In this document: piece after piece, positions 20,361 to 33,485 of the stretch
How the letters are laid out: every line of letters starts with the position of its first letter
Position numbering within the stretch: position 1 is the first letter of the stretch
From: Harmonia axyridis
Lineage: Eukaryota > Arthropoda > Insecta > Coleoptera > Coccinellidae
Assembly: GCF_914767665.1 (NCBI RefSeq)
Contig: NC_059502.1
Span: 3,472,001 to 3,536,000, forward strand
Direction of reading: 5' to 3'
DNA: 64,000 nucleotides
The notes under the pieces: model-generated
Database searches by the model: none
What the model was told of the DNA's origin: nothing
What the model saw: only the letters and a program-made list of their open reading frames with translations
Position numbers and translations under genes: made by a program

Positions 20361-22456
20361 CAGGGTGAGTCTTTGACTTGTACATATATTTTAACCGAAG
20401 ATTCTTGAGGTCAAAAGAAACACTTTTTTCATTTACCATTTTTTCCGATTCGGCCCTGTTAAAAAGATATAGCCATTTTAAATTTTCATAATGAGCTAAT
20501 TCACCCCTGGTAACCGGAACACTGAAGTTTTCGCAAGTATAAGATATACAATTTGAACCTTGGAAATAAGCTACTAGATTGGAAAAACCATCATAAACTC
20601 ACTTTTAACATTCCATTTGTTGAACAAAGTAGTATTTATAATACAATTATCCCAATTTCATTGACGATAAAGATTAAATATTTTTCTCTTGATTTTCTAT
20701 TTCATTTTCGATCATCATAACGAATTGAGCACGCTACCACCCATATTAGCTTAGCTCTGATAGTCATACTTCATATCCATTCATTTATTATATCGCATTT
20801 ATAATATATCGTTGTTTATTTCATTTCGTACAATTAACTGAATTAACCTCACATTCTCAAATAAATCTGTAAAAGTTCTAACACAGACTAGTTGTCTGTG
20901 GTTTTAAGTTTGAACCTTAAATTTCGAGTGTTGCAAATTTAAACACAGCAGTTCGAATAATCTATGTTCTAACCTAAAATATTCATTTACACTATTTACA
21001 GATTACACTATTGTTGTTATTATGATATTTGATATTATGATTATTATGTTAGTTTGCAATGAAAATCATCGAAGATTTGAAGAATCCCAACAGAATATTG
21101 AAGTTCCATACATATTTTCGAGAAATTTAAAAACAATTTCAAAAATAATTGTGTGGATACAAAATAAATAAGTATGCATTCTGATAGAAAGTAATTCCTT
21201 TATGAAATGAAGCATTTGATTTGTTCCAACTATCTCATAAAAATAATGATCTGCATCAATATTTTTGAAGCCACCAGTGTGAAAATATGGAAATGAAGTT
21301 TTATGGCTCTGTAATCAATGGAAAATGTTAGACTCCACTTGTAATCAAATTTGTTCTATAATATGTACCTACATTATAGCCAACTCTACTACTTGATGCA
21401 TCTTGATTTTGCCATTGAAAATAAATGAGAAGTATTCAATATAAATATCCACAGTTGAATATCCTGTTTCTTTCAACTCACCTATTTGTTTTCATATTCA
21501 AACAATTATGGCACTCTTGGAAGTATGTCATATGCTCTAGTATGAATTTATGGAATATCAAAAGAATAAAAGTATTTAATCTCAATCACATGAAAATTTG
21601 TCTAGTATGTACTTAGTGGTATGTTTCGATGTGAGTTTGAATGACCCTCGAAGAATACAGTATTGTTCGATAGCAGCAGTCTCTAGTGGGATATTGACTG
21701 TTGCCATTATAATGGGACTATTTTGTGAAAACTTTTTTGAACATGGGCTTTATGGGAAATCTGGACTTTTCAAAATAGAATGTTGATTTTAATGTATCTT
21801 CTTATTATAAGAGCTGTGTCAAAGTTCAGTAATTTGTAATCAAATAGAAGAGTTGAGGTGAGCTTATTCAAATAACTTCATTTTCAAACTAAGTTGGCTA
21901 GTACTTCAATTCTAAAATCTGAGAACATGACATCATAGTAAATATTCATTTCTGTGGTTTTTTTTCCACAACAGAACAGAGTTGCATTTAGCCAAAGTAC
22001 CCAATTTTTCGAATTTCACAGATAATTTTTTTTTTTTAAGATCAAGTTACTCGAAAACGGCGCTTTGTAGGAGAAAATATGAAGAATACATTTATTTTTC
22101 AAATTAGCCAAATATTGTTCAATGAACGTTCAAATTATTTTTAAGAGTTGGGTTGTTCGAATTTCTGGTATTTTTATGTGATGTAATGTTCATAATGAAG
22201 AAACTGAAAGATGTGTAGGGAATCTTGTGTTCGGATAAGATGTATCACATCAAGGAAAAGCTATATTCCAAAAATCATTTCCTTCAATAGAACCATTTAC
22301 GAGATATAGCTGAAAATCACATTTTTTTATCGATTTTCAACAGCCTGTATCTTTGTAACCGGGCCGAATCGGAAAAAACTATAAAGGAAAAAAGTGTTTC
22401 TTTTGACCTCAGGAATCTTCGGTTGAAATATATGTACAAGTCAAAGACTCACCCTG
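20361..22456. mobile_element. 2.1-kb TA-flanked element with CAGGGTGAGTC termini
   Basis: The left end CAGGGTGAGTCTTTGACTTG and its inverse at the right end are followed inward by matching sequence for about 110 bases (including CCGAAGATTC and AAAGAAACACTTTTTTC). TA lies on both sides (20359-20360, 22457-22458). No transposase is seen inside, so it is a non-autonomous DNA element or an old carcass. It lies just upstream of the Gly-rich peptide gene. Confidence 0.75.
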
Positions 22457-22653
22457 TATATCCGATGGTGTGCATAGGTATAATTTTGCACTATGAGGTG
22501 CAATAATCCGTTGATTCCTATAATTCTGAGTAGATATGATAAAAGACAGGATGTGAAAAACATTGCTAATTTTACTCTTCGATTCACTGTTTCCTCCAAA
22601 ATCACATAATACTCTCTATTAGTTTTCTAGAAATTAATCCTTTGAATTTTATA

Positions 22654-23555
22654 CACTGTGTCCGTAAAGTATGGAACAAATTCATTTTTAGCTAAACAGA
22701 CCATTTTAAGAAATAATCCTGAAACACGTCGATTTTTTATTTTAAGTTACCGTATTTTAAAATAATAATCTAATATACAGGGTAAATTACTTTCGAGTAA
22801 TGACGTCACCTTCATTTTTTTTTTTAATAGAACACCCCCATTTTGTCTCAATTTACGATTACTCTAGCTGAGCTGATTCCAAAAATGTATCACATGTTGA
22901 TTCCAATTGGTGCAGGGTAGACAAATATACAATAGTTTTGTGTGTGCTCATAAAGTAACGCGTACCATTCTTTATTAGTTGAATTAACAATATTATCAAA
23001 AATACTGTCTAGCGGCAATTGGTTTGAATGTACCACCCTGTAGTTTTTAACATTTTCAGATTAATAAAAATGAGCTGTTTCCAAACATGTTTGGTACTTG
23101 TGGTCTAGCAGACAGAATATGAAAGAAATTATTTCTTATCAATTTAAAAGAAACATAGTCGTCTAGTTTTTTGTGAAATGTCATTATTTGTTTATTGCCG
23201 CTAGACAGTGTTTTTGATGATATTGTTAATTTAACTAATAAAGAATGTTACGAGTTACTTTATGAGCACACACAAAACTATTGTATTTTTGTCCACTCTG
23301 TACCAATTGGAATCAAATGTGATACATTTTTGGAAACAGCTCAGCTAGAGTAATCGGAAAATTGAGACAAAATGGGGGTGTTCCATCAAAAAAAATGACG
23401 GTGAAGTCATTACTCGGAAGTAATTCACCCTGTATATTAGATTATTATTTTAAAATAAGGTAAATTAAAATCAAAAATCGACGTGTTTCAGGATTATTTC
23501 TTAAAATGGTCTGTTTAGCTAAAAATGAATTTGTTCCATACTTTACGGACACAGT
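22654..23555. mobile_element. Foldback element, 902 bp, with long terminal inverted repeats
   Basis: The ends CACTGTGTCCGTAAAGTATG and their inverse continue as an inverted match for about 370 bp on each side (left to about 23030, right from about 23190), leaving only about 150 bp of unique loop. A TA precedes the left end, but no matching duplication is evident on the right. There is no coding sequence. It is a foldback or long-TIR MITE. Confidence 0.8.
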
Positions 23556-24192
23556 GGCACAGTAGCATTGGACAATATTTTTTTTTGTAATTTTAATAAA
23601 GAGAAAAATCAACATTTTCCTTCAGCACTATTTTTTGGGTGGTCCTTAAAATTATTCAATGAGAATTTTCATGAGGTGGAATAAAGAAGGTTCTCAGTTT
23701 TATTCCTAATAAAAACGATTCAAAATCATCAAGAAATCAGCAATAATCGATCATGTCTCACGATGACAATGTATTTCATATCGCAAGAATATGTGAATAA
23801 TAAAATAACAGGTTTTTGAAAACTGGACCAGAATATTGTGAGAAATCTATATTTCGGAGACGCCAATATTAAATTTCTTTATTATACATTCAAATTCGGT
23901 TTTATTATCAAAAACTGAGGCTACATGTTAATATTATATTGTACCGGAAAGGTCACATATATATTTTCGAAATTTATTATCTGAAGAACCGCTGTATAAA
24001 TTACTAAAAGCCAAGCGAACAAGGTATGAATATGTGGGACAATGTTGTTGTAAGTCCACTATTTATATAAGGGACTAGTAACATTTTGTCCACAGGAATT
24101 TTGAGATAATTTCATTCCTTCTCTTTTTTACGATTGAATATTCTACCGGGATTCAATTAAATTTATAATCATAATGGACTCAAATGAATACA
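23556..24192. other. Intron DNA between elements
   Basis: AT-rich, no open frame of interest and no terminal repeats recognised. Confidence 0.45.
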
Positions 24193-24194
24193 TA

Positions 24195-25028
24195 AAGGGT
24201 GTTATTTTTAGAGCTATAGAACTTTAAATTGCTATAAAACAACGATGGATTATTCGATTGACATGAATTTTATTTAACCGCAAGATAATCTTGTGGCATT
24301 ACATTTTAAATATGACTTCTGGCATATGACCGCCACGGCTGGCTCGGATGTAGTCCAATCTGGACGTCCAATTTTCGATGACTTTTTCCAACATTTGTGG
24401 CCGTATATCGACAACACGGCGAATGTTGTCTTCCAAATGGTCAAGGGTTTGTGGCTTATCCGCATAGACCAATGACTTAACATTGCCACACAGAAAGTAG
24501 TCTAGCGGTGTTAAATCACAAGATCTTGGAGGCCAATTCACAGGTCCAAAACGTGAAATTAGGCGGTCACCAAAAGTGTCTTTCAATAAATCGATTTTGG
24601 CACGAGCTGTGCGATATGTTGCGCCGTCATGTTGGAACCACAGCTCCTGGACATCATGGTTGTTCAATTCAGGAATGAAAAAGTTAGTAATCATGGCTCT
24701 ATACCGATCACCATTGACTGTAACGTTCTGGCCATCATCGTTTTTGAAGAAGTACGGACCAATGATTCCATCAGCCCATAAAGCGCACCAAACAGCCAGT
24801 TTTTCTGGCTGTAACGGTGTTTCGACATACACTTGAGGATTAGCTTCACTCCAAATGCGGCAGTTTTATTTGTTGACGTAGCCATTCAACCAGAAGTGCG
24901 CTTCATCGCTAAACAAAATAAAATGGACGTAGTGCGCGATGCGTATTCCGCACAGAACTATTATTTCCGAAATAAAATTGCACTATTTGCAAGCGTTGTT
25001 CAGGCGTGAGTCTATTCATGATGAATAG
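24195..25028 (-). mobile_element. DD41D non-autonomous element, copy C, 5'-truncated
   Basis: The 3' end of the element (AAGGGTGTTATTTTTAGAGC on the plus strand) is preceded by TA at 24193-24194. The catalytic region reads on the minus strand as one frame from YVETPLQPEKL to EVIFKM (24299-24832), with the second Asp block as WFQHDGATYRTA. Class-1 junction. The match stops after the start-codon region (about 25028), so the 5' terminus is missing. Confidence 0.9.
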
Positions 25029-25985
25029 ATGAATAAATATATAGTGCCCCTATAAATAGTTCTAACCCTGTAGATATATATAAAATACAAGAAATCAAAA
25101 CTACCCCACAACTTTCCTGTGCAAAACACATTAACTGGACTAATAGTGAATTCACTGCATTCGGATTTCTCTCAGAACATACTCTCATTAGAAAACTCTT
25201 CATCATATTAGCTTGAGTTTATATGAAATTTCTCGAAAAAATTACGAATACGAATTTGAACAACCACGCAAAAGTTTCTGACGTCACTCCAACGCTTTTC
25301 CCATTTTTTTTAATTCCTATTACAAATTAAAACTTTCCGAATGATAACACGCCGATGAATCACCAATTTCTCTTTAGCCAAAAGTCTACCAGTTCGCAAG
25401 AATCGATTCGCCAAACGGCTCGCGCGAATCACAGAATCGAATAATTGAAAACGGCACTTAATTTTTTCAACATCAAAGGCCCATAAATCAAGCACGAAAT
25501 CGACCAGCTTGAGACCACTAATCAAATTAACAGGTTAGTGATCAAGGAAGTGGTCCAGTGATGTCTAATCTACATAACTTATTTGCCTCACAAGATCGGC
25601 CCGATAACGACATTTTAGATAAATGATAATTTATATTTTGCAACGATTTTTCTATGCGTGTGTGTTCTATGGTGAAAGTGGGCCAAAGTCCGGACAGTAC
25701 ACGCTTGTTTAGGATGCAATTCGGACAAAGGCGTTGATGATTTATTAAAGTTTCCTTATGGACTTCTTTTACGACCGTGGTATGATGGATTTGAGGCGGT
25801 TTCCAACTGTAATAAAAATTTTACGAGAAACACTTAAGCAGATTTTGCAGATATGGACCGTGATACTCAGGAATGTTTGGTGCGAGAGAAGTTGACGTTT
25901 TATTGACAGGATGATGTTTCGTGTTGACGTTTGAGTGAGAATTATATGACCACTTCGTCTTGTCAATGTTTTTTATTTATTTTTA
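25029..25985. other. Intron DNA with no recognised element
   Basis: Short open frames here show no family resemblance. Nothing supportable was seen. Confidence 0.4.
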
Positions 25986-25989
25986 TTAT

Positions 25990-26275
25990 GTTTCCACACC
26001 GACACCAAATCGATGATAACCTTGGTCAAATTGAACGAATTGCGCTTCAAACTTCTTGACCAGCCAGCTTATTCTCCAGATCTGGCCCCAAGTGATAACT
26101 GGCTCTTTGCAGACCTAAAAAGAAAGATCCAAGGAAAGACCTTTGGCTTTTATGAAGAAGTGATGGCAGAGCCTATTTCAGAAGCAAAGATTAATCCTTT
26201 CACAGGAAAATTACAGGAGCAGTTTGAACACATGTTTCACCCTTGGAGGTGTATGTTCACGAATTGAGTCGAATT
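25990..26275 (+). mobile_element. Mariner transposase C-terminal relic
   Basis: Translation gives PAYSPDLAPSDNWLFADLKR followed by an FYEEV block, the mariner segment with the third catalytic Asp and the downstream helix, ending in a stop after about 85 residues. The sequence differs from the other mariners in the window. No ends were identified. Confidence 0.8.
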
Positions 26276-26343
26276 TTTAATGTGAAATGTATTTTACTGG
26301 TTAGGTTAGGTTAAGCTAGGGACTTATTGATTGGTTTGTTATA

Positions 26344-26695
26344 AAGGGATCTTCAATAAGCAGTTTAATTTTGAATAGCCTGCTATCTGGCCAGTTGTCA
26401 CTTGTCACTTATTGAAGCTGTCAATTTTTGACATTTGACAAATAGAAATTTCGCCATTACAAAAAATAGAACGAAATGGCATAACCTGCACCACAAATGT
26501 TGGAAAAAGTCATCGAAAATTGGACGTCCAGATTGGACTATACCCGAGCCAGCCGTGGCAGTCATATGCCAGAAATCATATTTAAAATGTAATGCCACAA
26601 GATTATTTTGCGGATAAATAAAATTCATGTCAATCGAATAATCCATCGTTGTTTTATTGCAAGTTAAAATTCTATAGCTCTAAAAAAACACCCTT
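26344..26695 (+). mobile_element. 352-bp chimeric TA-flanked element (copy D)
   Basis: The left end AAGGGATCTTCAATAAGCAG with TTTTGAATAGCC and CTATCTGGCCAG belongs to the second DD41D-like lineage (compare 17.4 kb). From about 26490 (CCACAAATGTTGG) to the right end CACCCTT it is the 3' end of the main DD41D family. TA lies on both sides (26342-26343, 26696-26697). It has no complete coding sequence. Confidence 0.75.
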
Positions 26696-26697
26696 TA

Positions 26698-27546
26698 GAT
26701 CTGATTCTGATATCTTGCGATTTCGATTCAAAAAAATTGCTATCAAATGAAAACCGACACAATCCAATATACGAATTCATTTTTTCTGTTTCAAATTATG
26801 TAGAGCTAGAATTCTTCATGAATAAAAACATTAATTTCCTGATAAAATCTATAAAGTTATAAAAATTAAAAGAAGACCGGATTCCTCACAATCAAACCAA
26901 TTCCGATGTTATCAATTCCAAAATACCTATCAATTCCTGTCACTCCAATCACAATAAGCACCGAATGCATGCATATTCACACAAAAAATAGACGACTTTT
27001 CGCTATGCATATTTTAAAGCAGTTCTCCATTTAATGTCAGGGTCAGATTTGGAACCCTCTTTATCCCCTCCCCGGTTGCTAACAAGTTTTCAAATCATTA
27101 TATTCGACTTTTTCAACCTTAAAATTGTGCAAGCTACCAATTATAAACTCGAAAAGGCATCAGAACCAACCGTCCCAGTTGCTAAAAATAATGTCAAACC
27201 AGATTTTTGTTGCCAATCTTCGAACTTGTCTTTCATGAAATTGTTTCGTTATTCAATTAATTTCGAAGATATTCACGATATTCGTATGTTCATTATACAA
27301 CGAGAACAGCCTGCTCGAGTTGAATTGAAATGTTTACTAGGTAGTTTTTAATTGACGTATGCAGTTGCAAATCTAGTTATATTTGACGTCCTTATGTTTC
27401 TAGGCGTGCATAACTTAAAACTTCGTTAACGATGGACAAAAACGCAACTTAAAGTTTCACAGAAATGTCTCAACCATCGAATATCAGAGCTGTCAAAACT
27501 GCAGATACTAACCCTATCCAAATTTTGTCTTATAAGATTTTAGAAA
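26698..27546. other. Intron DNA between elements
   Basis: Contains an open frame of about 100 codons at 27034 with no recognisable domain or signal peptide. I do not call it a gene. Confidence 0.4.
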
Positions 27547-27548
27547 TA

Positions 27549-28880
27549 CAATGCGCAAAAAAAATTAACGCACATTCTGAAAATCTCAATTTTAATGAAA
27601 GTTAACTCCACATTGACTTTATAACTTATTTTTTATGTTCTCTCGGGAAAGCTTTGAACGAAACAAGGCACATTAAATGGAGGAAAAATTCAGGATTTCA
27701 CAGAATCTTATGTGAAAGAAGAGAAATAAACAATTTTCAAAATACTGGAATGCTTATAAGAGATTTAATACTTGGTATTTCCACCCCTTGCGTTAATTAC
27801 AGCTCGGCAACGACGGTTCATACTTAAAATGAGTGATCTTAAAATGTTCTGATCTAATCCTTCCCAGATTCCTAAGTCATTAAGAGTAGCTGGATGATTT
27901 TCTGAACTTCTCAGTCTTCTAGTGAGGTTGTCCCAAACCTGCTCAATTGGATTAAGGTCTGGACTTCTTGCTGGCCATTTCATTCGAGAGACTTCAACCT
28001 CTTCAAGGTACTCTTGAACGATGCGCGCACGATGGGGTCTGGCATTATCGTCCATAAAAATGAAATTTTCACCAATGTATGGGGCGAATGACACTACATG
28101 CTCGAATGTTCCTTATATACCTATCAGCATTCATAGCTCCATTATCAACGACCACTAGGTCTGTGCGAGCAGTCAAAGATATTCCACCCCATACCATAAT
28201 CGATCCTTCCTCGAAACCAGTAGTATTCAGGAAATTGCACTGAGCAGCTGGGGTAAGAGCTGGGCCTCTTCCCGCGACACGAGGCCTTAAATCATATTCT
28301 CTGAGGGGATTTCTTATTGTCCGAGTGTTAATTTGCACCCCATGAGTTTGCTCAAGCTGATTTTGAAGGAGGCGAGCGGTTGCAAACCGTTGTCTCAACG
28401 AAGAAACTCTCAAGTAACGTTCTTGAATGGCAGTTGTTACCCGTGGTCTACCCTGTCCTGGTCTTCGGACATTCATACCTGTCTCCCAGAATCGCTGCAA
28501 CATTCTGGACACACTTGTATGGGAAACTCCAAACCTTTCTGCAATTCTTGTGTATGTCCACCCTTCTTCTCGCAAAACTACCGCTTGGGCACATTCCTCT
28601 TGGGTCAAATTGCGTGTTTCATGTTGCATAGCGATCGAATGTAGAAAATCAAACGAAAGAAAAACTATTGATCACTAGAATTGGTCGAGAACAACTGATT
28701 TCAGAATGGAGCCAATACATTCAAAATCTGATAATCTCATCTTTTTTTGGGAAAAAACATCTGTATTGAAGAAAAACGTTGAAAGTGGATAACATATGCA
28801 TGCATAATTCTGATAAAAATAATTATCATTGAGAACAAATTCGAGATTTCCTTAATGTGCGTTAATTTTTTTGCGCAGTG
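27549..28880 (-). mobile_element. Tc1-like element copy 1 (DD34E), internally deleted
   Basis: TA-flanked (27547-27548, 28881-28882). The ends are CAATGCGC at left and CACTGCGC (inverse) at right, with poly-A/T then TTAACGCACATT. The transposase reads from MQHETRNLTQEECAQ (28629 downward) through the paired-like GWTYTRIAERFGVSHTSVSR and GRPRVTTAIQER. A deletion of about 150 bp then removes the first catalytic Asp block. The MDDNARPHRAR and SPDLNPIEQVWD blocks remain, with 34 residues between Asp and Glu. A frameshift near 28090 splits the two halves. Confidence 0.92.
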
Positions 28881-28882
28881 TA

Positions 28883-31800
28883 TTTGAGGAACCCCTTGAA
28901 GCAAAGAGATGTGAATAAATTGTAGGAAACAGTTCAAGAAGTATTCCATTAAAATTTAAAATTGATCTTTCCCAATTTATAATGCCATTCTTGTTAATTT
29001 ATGAAACAGAAAAGCTGGTTCATTCTTTGAGAAAAATATTCCTTCGTAATTGAAGTGACAGAAATTAATCGTTCTCAAATTGTTTATGAGCAATCCGGTC
29101 TATTTTTTTCGAATTATACTTTCATGAATTCAATTAAACAACAAACAGAATAATTTATACAAAATTCGGACATTCACCAGTTTGTATAGGAATATGAGAA
29201 ATTCGATAGAAATGTTTTCGAGACTTTTCAAACACTAAATTACTAACGAGTAGGCGTGAGTAGGCCAATTAAAATCGCCACAATGAACTATACAGAGTGA
29301 GAGGCCAAATTAACGGAATTAAATAATTAAAATTTAAGGTTGTTTACGTTAAACGAAGAAAAAATAATCACATACTAAGATGTTTCCTTTAACAAAGAAA
29401 ATTAAATTTGTATAAATTTTTTCAATGAACATTCTTCTCATGTTTTACGGGGATTTTCACACAATTAACTTCAGTAAACAAACAAATTATAGAATGGTGA
29501 GATATAAAATTTATATATCCACGATTCTGCCACTTATAAAATTTAGATTCATATGTTTTTTAGATAAGGGATTGAAATCGAAATGTTTAGAAATAACATT
29601 TAGGAATTTGTAGCTTAAGAAATAGTTCTTTGAACAACAAGAATATACACGACTGTTTTCTGCATATATGGCTTGTAATAAACCAAAAAAAAATCTGATT
29701 TCATATTACAATTTGATAGAGACATCATTTTCTGACGAAAAGATTATAAATTACATATCTAAAAAAATATATGACTTTCTGATGTAGGTAAATATCGAAA
29801 AAACGATTTTTATGATCTCTTTTGCAGTTACATATCCAGGAAACATATTTTCAGCGTTACAACTGGTGCACAGATAATAAGATGCAATGATTTCCTGCAA
29901 CTACTCAGTTTAACGAGAAAAGATGAGAAATTGCAATTTTATTACACTCTTTTCTCAACTGAAATGGAACCAATCACGTAATTTGAAACAATTCCAAGGG
30001 TGATTATAATTTATTTCTTCATTAGTTTCGCTCAAGCTTCATTCATGTATTGAACGCATTACTCAATTACGTTAAAATTAATAAGTACACCTAACACGCA
30101 AAGGATATGATAATTTCAATAGATAGAGAAACTATAGCTCAAGCTGCCATCTCTCAATTAAAAATGTTTTTTAATTGGTTCTGAGGGAAATGCATTTTGA
30201 AGAGCTATATTAAAAAAGAAAAGAGCTGACAGGAGCTTTTGAGCGCTCCTTCGAAGACATATTAATTTTTTCACGAAACATCGCAGGTATACTTTTTCTT
30301 TCAATATATCCAATATTTTGAACACATATCTGAACTGGTGATCGCCAACGTGGGACAAAACTGACAGGGCACATGAAGAAGAAGAAGATGAATCTGAACT
30401 CTGTGACATGACGTGACAATTTATGGATTACTCACTTTATCTATGAACTTTATATAAATACGAAATGTCCATATACTAAAGTTGTTTACCTGAATCGTAT
30501 TAAATATATTCATTGATCATTTTATTTTAAACCATCAAAATTGAATGTCCAATTTTCCACTATTTTTAATATCGAATAACAATTATTATATTATAATGAA
30601 ATATTTTACTCGTTTGATATTCCACTTCGGTAAAACTGGATTACAATAGACATAGTAAATGAATATTTAATTGATTATCGATCTAGAAACGTAGGTTCAT
30701 TTATTATTGAACAATTGCGGTATCGTTAGTCTGCCTCATAAATTTCAAATCGATGTTTTTTGCTTCTAAATCAACTCAGGAAAAATCAATAAATAAACCT
30801 TCTTGGGTTTCATCCATAGTTTATATTTTTTTGTGCGCTGAGTGAATGAATGTTCGAACAATTTGTTTTAATCATTATTTGAAATGATACTGAGTGGAAA
30901 TAATAGTACATACCTTTAAACTCCTTGTATTTTATGTTTGTTCTGGGGAACAAGTATTATTATTTAAAAAATTAAGTTTTGAATTCTTAAACATTTTTAC
31001 GAACAATTCTAGTAATCCACGAGATAATCCAAATTATTATAAAGATCCCTTTATTAAGCTGTGATGAGTTAATCAAAAGTTCTGGTACTTATTTACCCAA
31101 TCTGTAGCGAAAATTAATGAAGATTCGATAATTTGGCATAATTATCACAAAAAGTAGGACAAAAAACACCCTGTATCTCGAAAACGAATAGTTTGTGGGC
31201 CCTTGTGTATAGGACTTTCTTTTCTTAAAATTATCCAAGAAATCTCTCATTTACTTTGGACCTCTCATTTTGGAACACCCTGTATATGACCGCTATTTTA
31301 TTCAAATCCGAAAGGTCCAGTTTTTCCCAGAATGAGTAATTTTCTCGTATATGTTCCCTTGAAATGGAATTAATGATACAAAAGAAACTTTTCCGAGATA
31401 AACATACCCAGATCTTAGTGACAGAATCCTATAGTGTGTCTAGCAAAAGTGAAACTCCATTGAATAATTTATAATAACCTACTAAGTGAGAAGTGAACAT
31501 AAATACGAAAGTTCGAATAAGTAATAACAATTTCTAATCACAAATATGTCCACGTATTGTTGAATTATCAATTGACAATTTTTATTTGATATGGAATAAA
31601 CGAATACTATTAGGTTTAGAGAATTTTTTATTCATTTAAGCTGATCACATATAAAAACCATACAGTTTTACATATAAGTTATGAAATAATGTACTAATCA
31701 CCAAACTGATAACAATTTCGTGATCTACGTAATCGAATCAATCAAAAAAATGATGCAATATCCCCATGAAGGATCTTTTCATTTTTGTATAATTTTCTGA

Positions 31801-33483
31801 GGGGTAATGGAAAATTTTACGGAATTTTTTTCGACAAAAAAATTTTCAGGTGAGTTCGAAATTCGGGTGATCAGACATCGCCAATTCAGACACCGCTCAC
31901 CGATTTTTCGTATACCTCATAGTTTTGAGGAAATTTGAACTCGAAATTTTGGGAAGAACAGAAAAAATCGAATTTCCATCCAAAAATCATTATATCTGCA
32001 GAAATATTTGTCATAGACATTTTTTGAAGACCGAGTCATGATCTAAAAAAGTTTGGATTCGATTTTCGGAAAAAATTGAATTTGCCTACAAAAATCGTTA
32101 TATCTCCTGAAATATTCGTCACAGACCCCTCAAATAAAAACGTTTTTCTAATATCAAGCTACGATCTAAAACATACTGAGGTTTCAAGGGCGTAGCTCAC
32201 GTCCAGAAGAAATGGTAGCTTCGGAAAAATTAACAATTTTTTCTTTGAAAATTTCAAATTATCACCTATAACTTATGAAATAATGTACTAAAGAATATTC
32301 AAGAAAATATCAAACAACTAGACAATAAAAATGACAAGAGGAATATAAAAAAGGGGAAAGCACAGATATCTATACAAATAGCCTAAGTCTCCAAGTGCGC
32401 AATCGGCTCATGAATGCCTTTTTAAAAATCTTTCAACTGGCAGAAGCTAATGTGCAAAAGACACAGCAAAATAAAAATTCCATAATGCAACTTCGAATAT
32501 CAACTGAAAAATATCATCATCTGGACGATAAAAAATAATTGGAAATCAATTTTTTTCTTCATCTGATTCCAATCTCGAATTCAATAAAAGAGTGAAAGTT
32601 CAGTTAGTAATTTCATGTAATTTGGATCAGTTCAGATAAAGAATATGCCTCAACCTCAAGAAATACCTTGAATATCGATAGTATCAAGATAAAATGTTGC
32701 TGATATTATTGAATTAAATGGATCAGGCAAGAATTCTGTATATCTATTCCCTGTGGCTAATGCTACAGGGTCCAGATAAATAGAATAACTTATCATTATA
32801 TTATTAGGGAAGAAAATTGATCAAGATAACATTGTGAAATTAATAAACACTAAGATTGTCGATCTATATAGGTACGTCTCTGTTAATTAAACTTCTCAAT
32901 ATGGATTCAAAGGTAATTTTATGAACTTTTTAGAACTAAGTGGATAATATCTCAATGTTTGTTCTCTCGGATTTTAGTTTTCAAAGATACATATTAGAAC
33001 AACCATCGATAGAGGTTTTGATAATCTTTCAATCTATGTAAAAGCACGGTGTAACAGTCAAAGATTATCTTCTTCATTTTGTTCTTCGTTTTTACCTTCA
33101 TATACAACATAATTAAAAAAAACGTAGGATTATCATTCATCGTGTTCAATGTGTGTACGTACACAAGGTGATGGAGAAAACCCATGTGAAACAAAAGCGT
33201 AATACAATTCATGCGTTGGTACAAATAAAAACCTACATAGTTACAAGATTTATTGTTGGAAATATTCATAAAATTGCTTTGTGGGTTATGAATTTTTCTC
33301 TATTTGGTATAGCATATATCCTTAAATAGGCTTAAGAAATGTTAACATTTGACATTTCTCCACTCGAATTTTAGAATTTGCATCGATAAAATGCTGTAAA
33401 TTCCACTAAAATATTCATCAGCAATTCCCAGAAATGCTATTCTCTGAAATTTATCGCAATAGAAGAATTTCATGGTATAAAAA
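28883..33483. other. 4.6 kb of repeat-poor intron DNA
   Basis: No supportable gene. It holds dispersed, partly shared sequence: 31080-31295 with two CACCCTGTAT motifs, matched again around 59.13 and 60.30 kb; and about 31650-32290, matched again at about 36770-37060. Both are old, short interspersed repeats with no coding content. Confidence 0.5.
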
Positions 33484-33485
33484 TA

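Noticed and set aside
21598..21786. Hydrophobic open frame of about 60 codons inside the CAGGGTGAGTC element
   Set aside because: Looks membrane-like by eye, but has no partner exons, no homology I recognise and lies inside a transposon.
24293..24475. Plus-strand open frames within the DD41D copies (also in E, I, J, K, L)
   Set aside because: They are antisense shadows of the transposase frame and recur only because the element recurs.
27034..27351. Open frame of about 105 codons on the plus strand
   Set aside because: No signal peptide, domain, codon bias or splice context; fits chance in this length of DNA.
30158..30420. Possible SINE or gene fragment with GAAGAAGAAG and a hydrophobic open frame
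   Set aside because: No RNA polymerase III box, tail or duplicated target could be identified.
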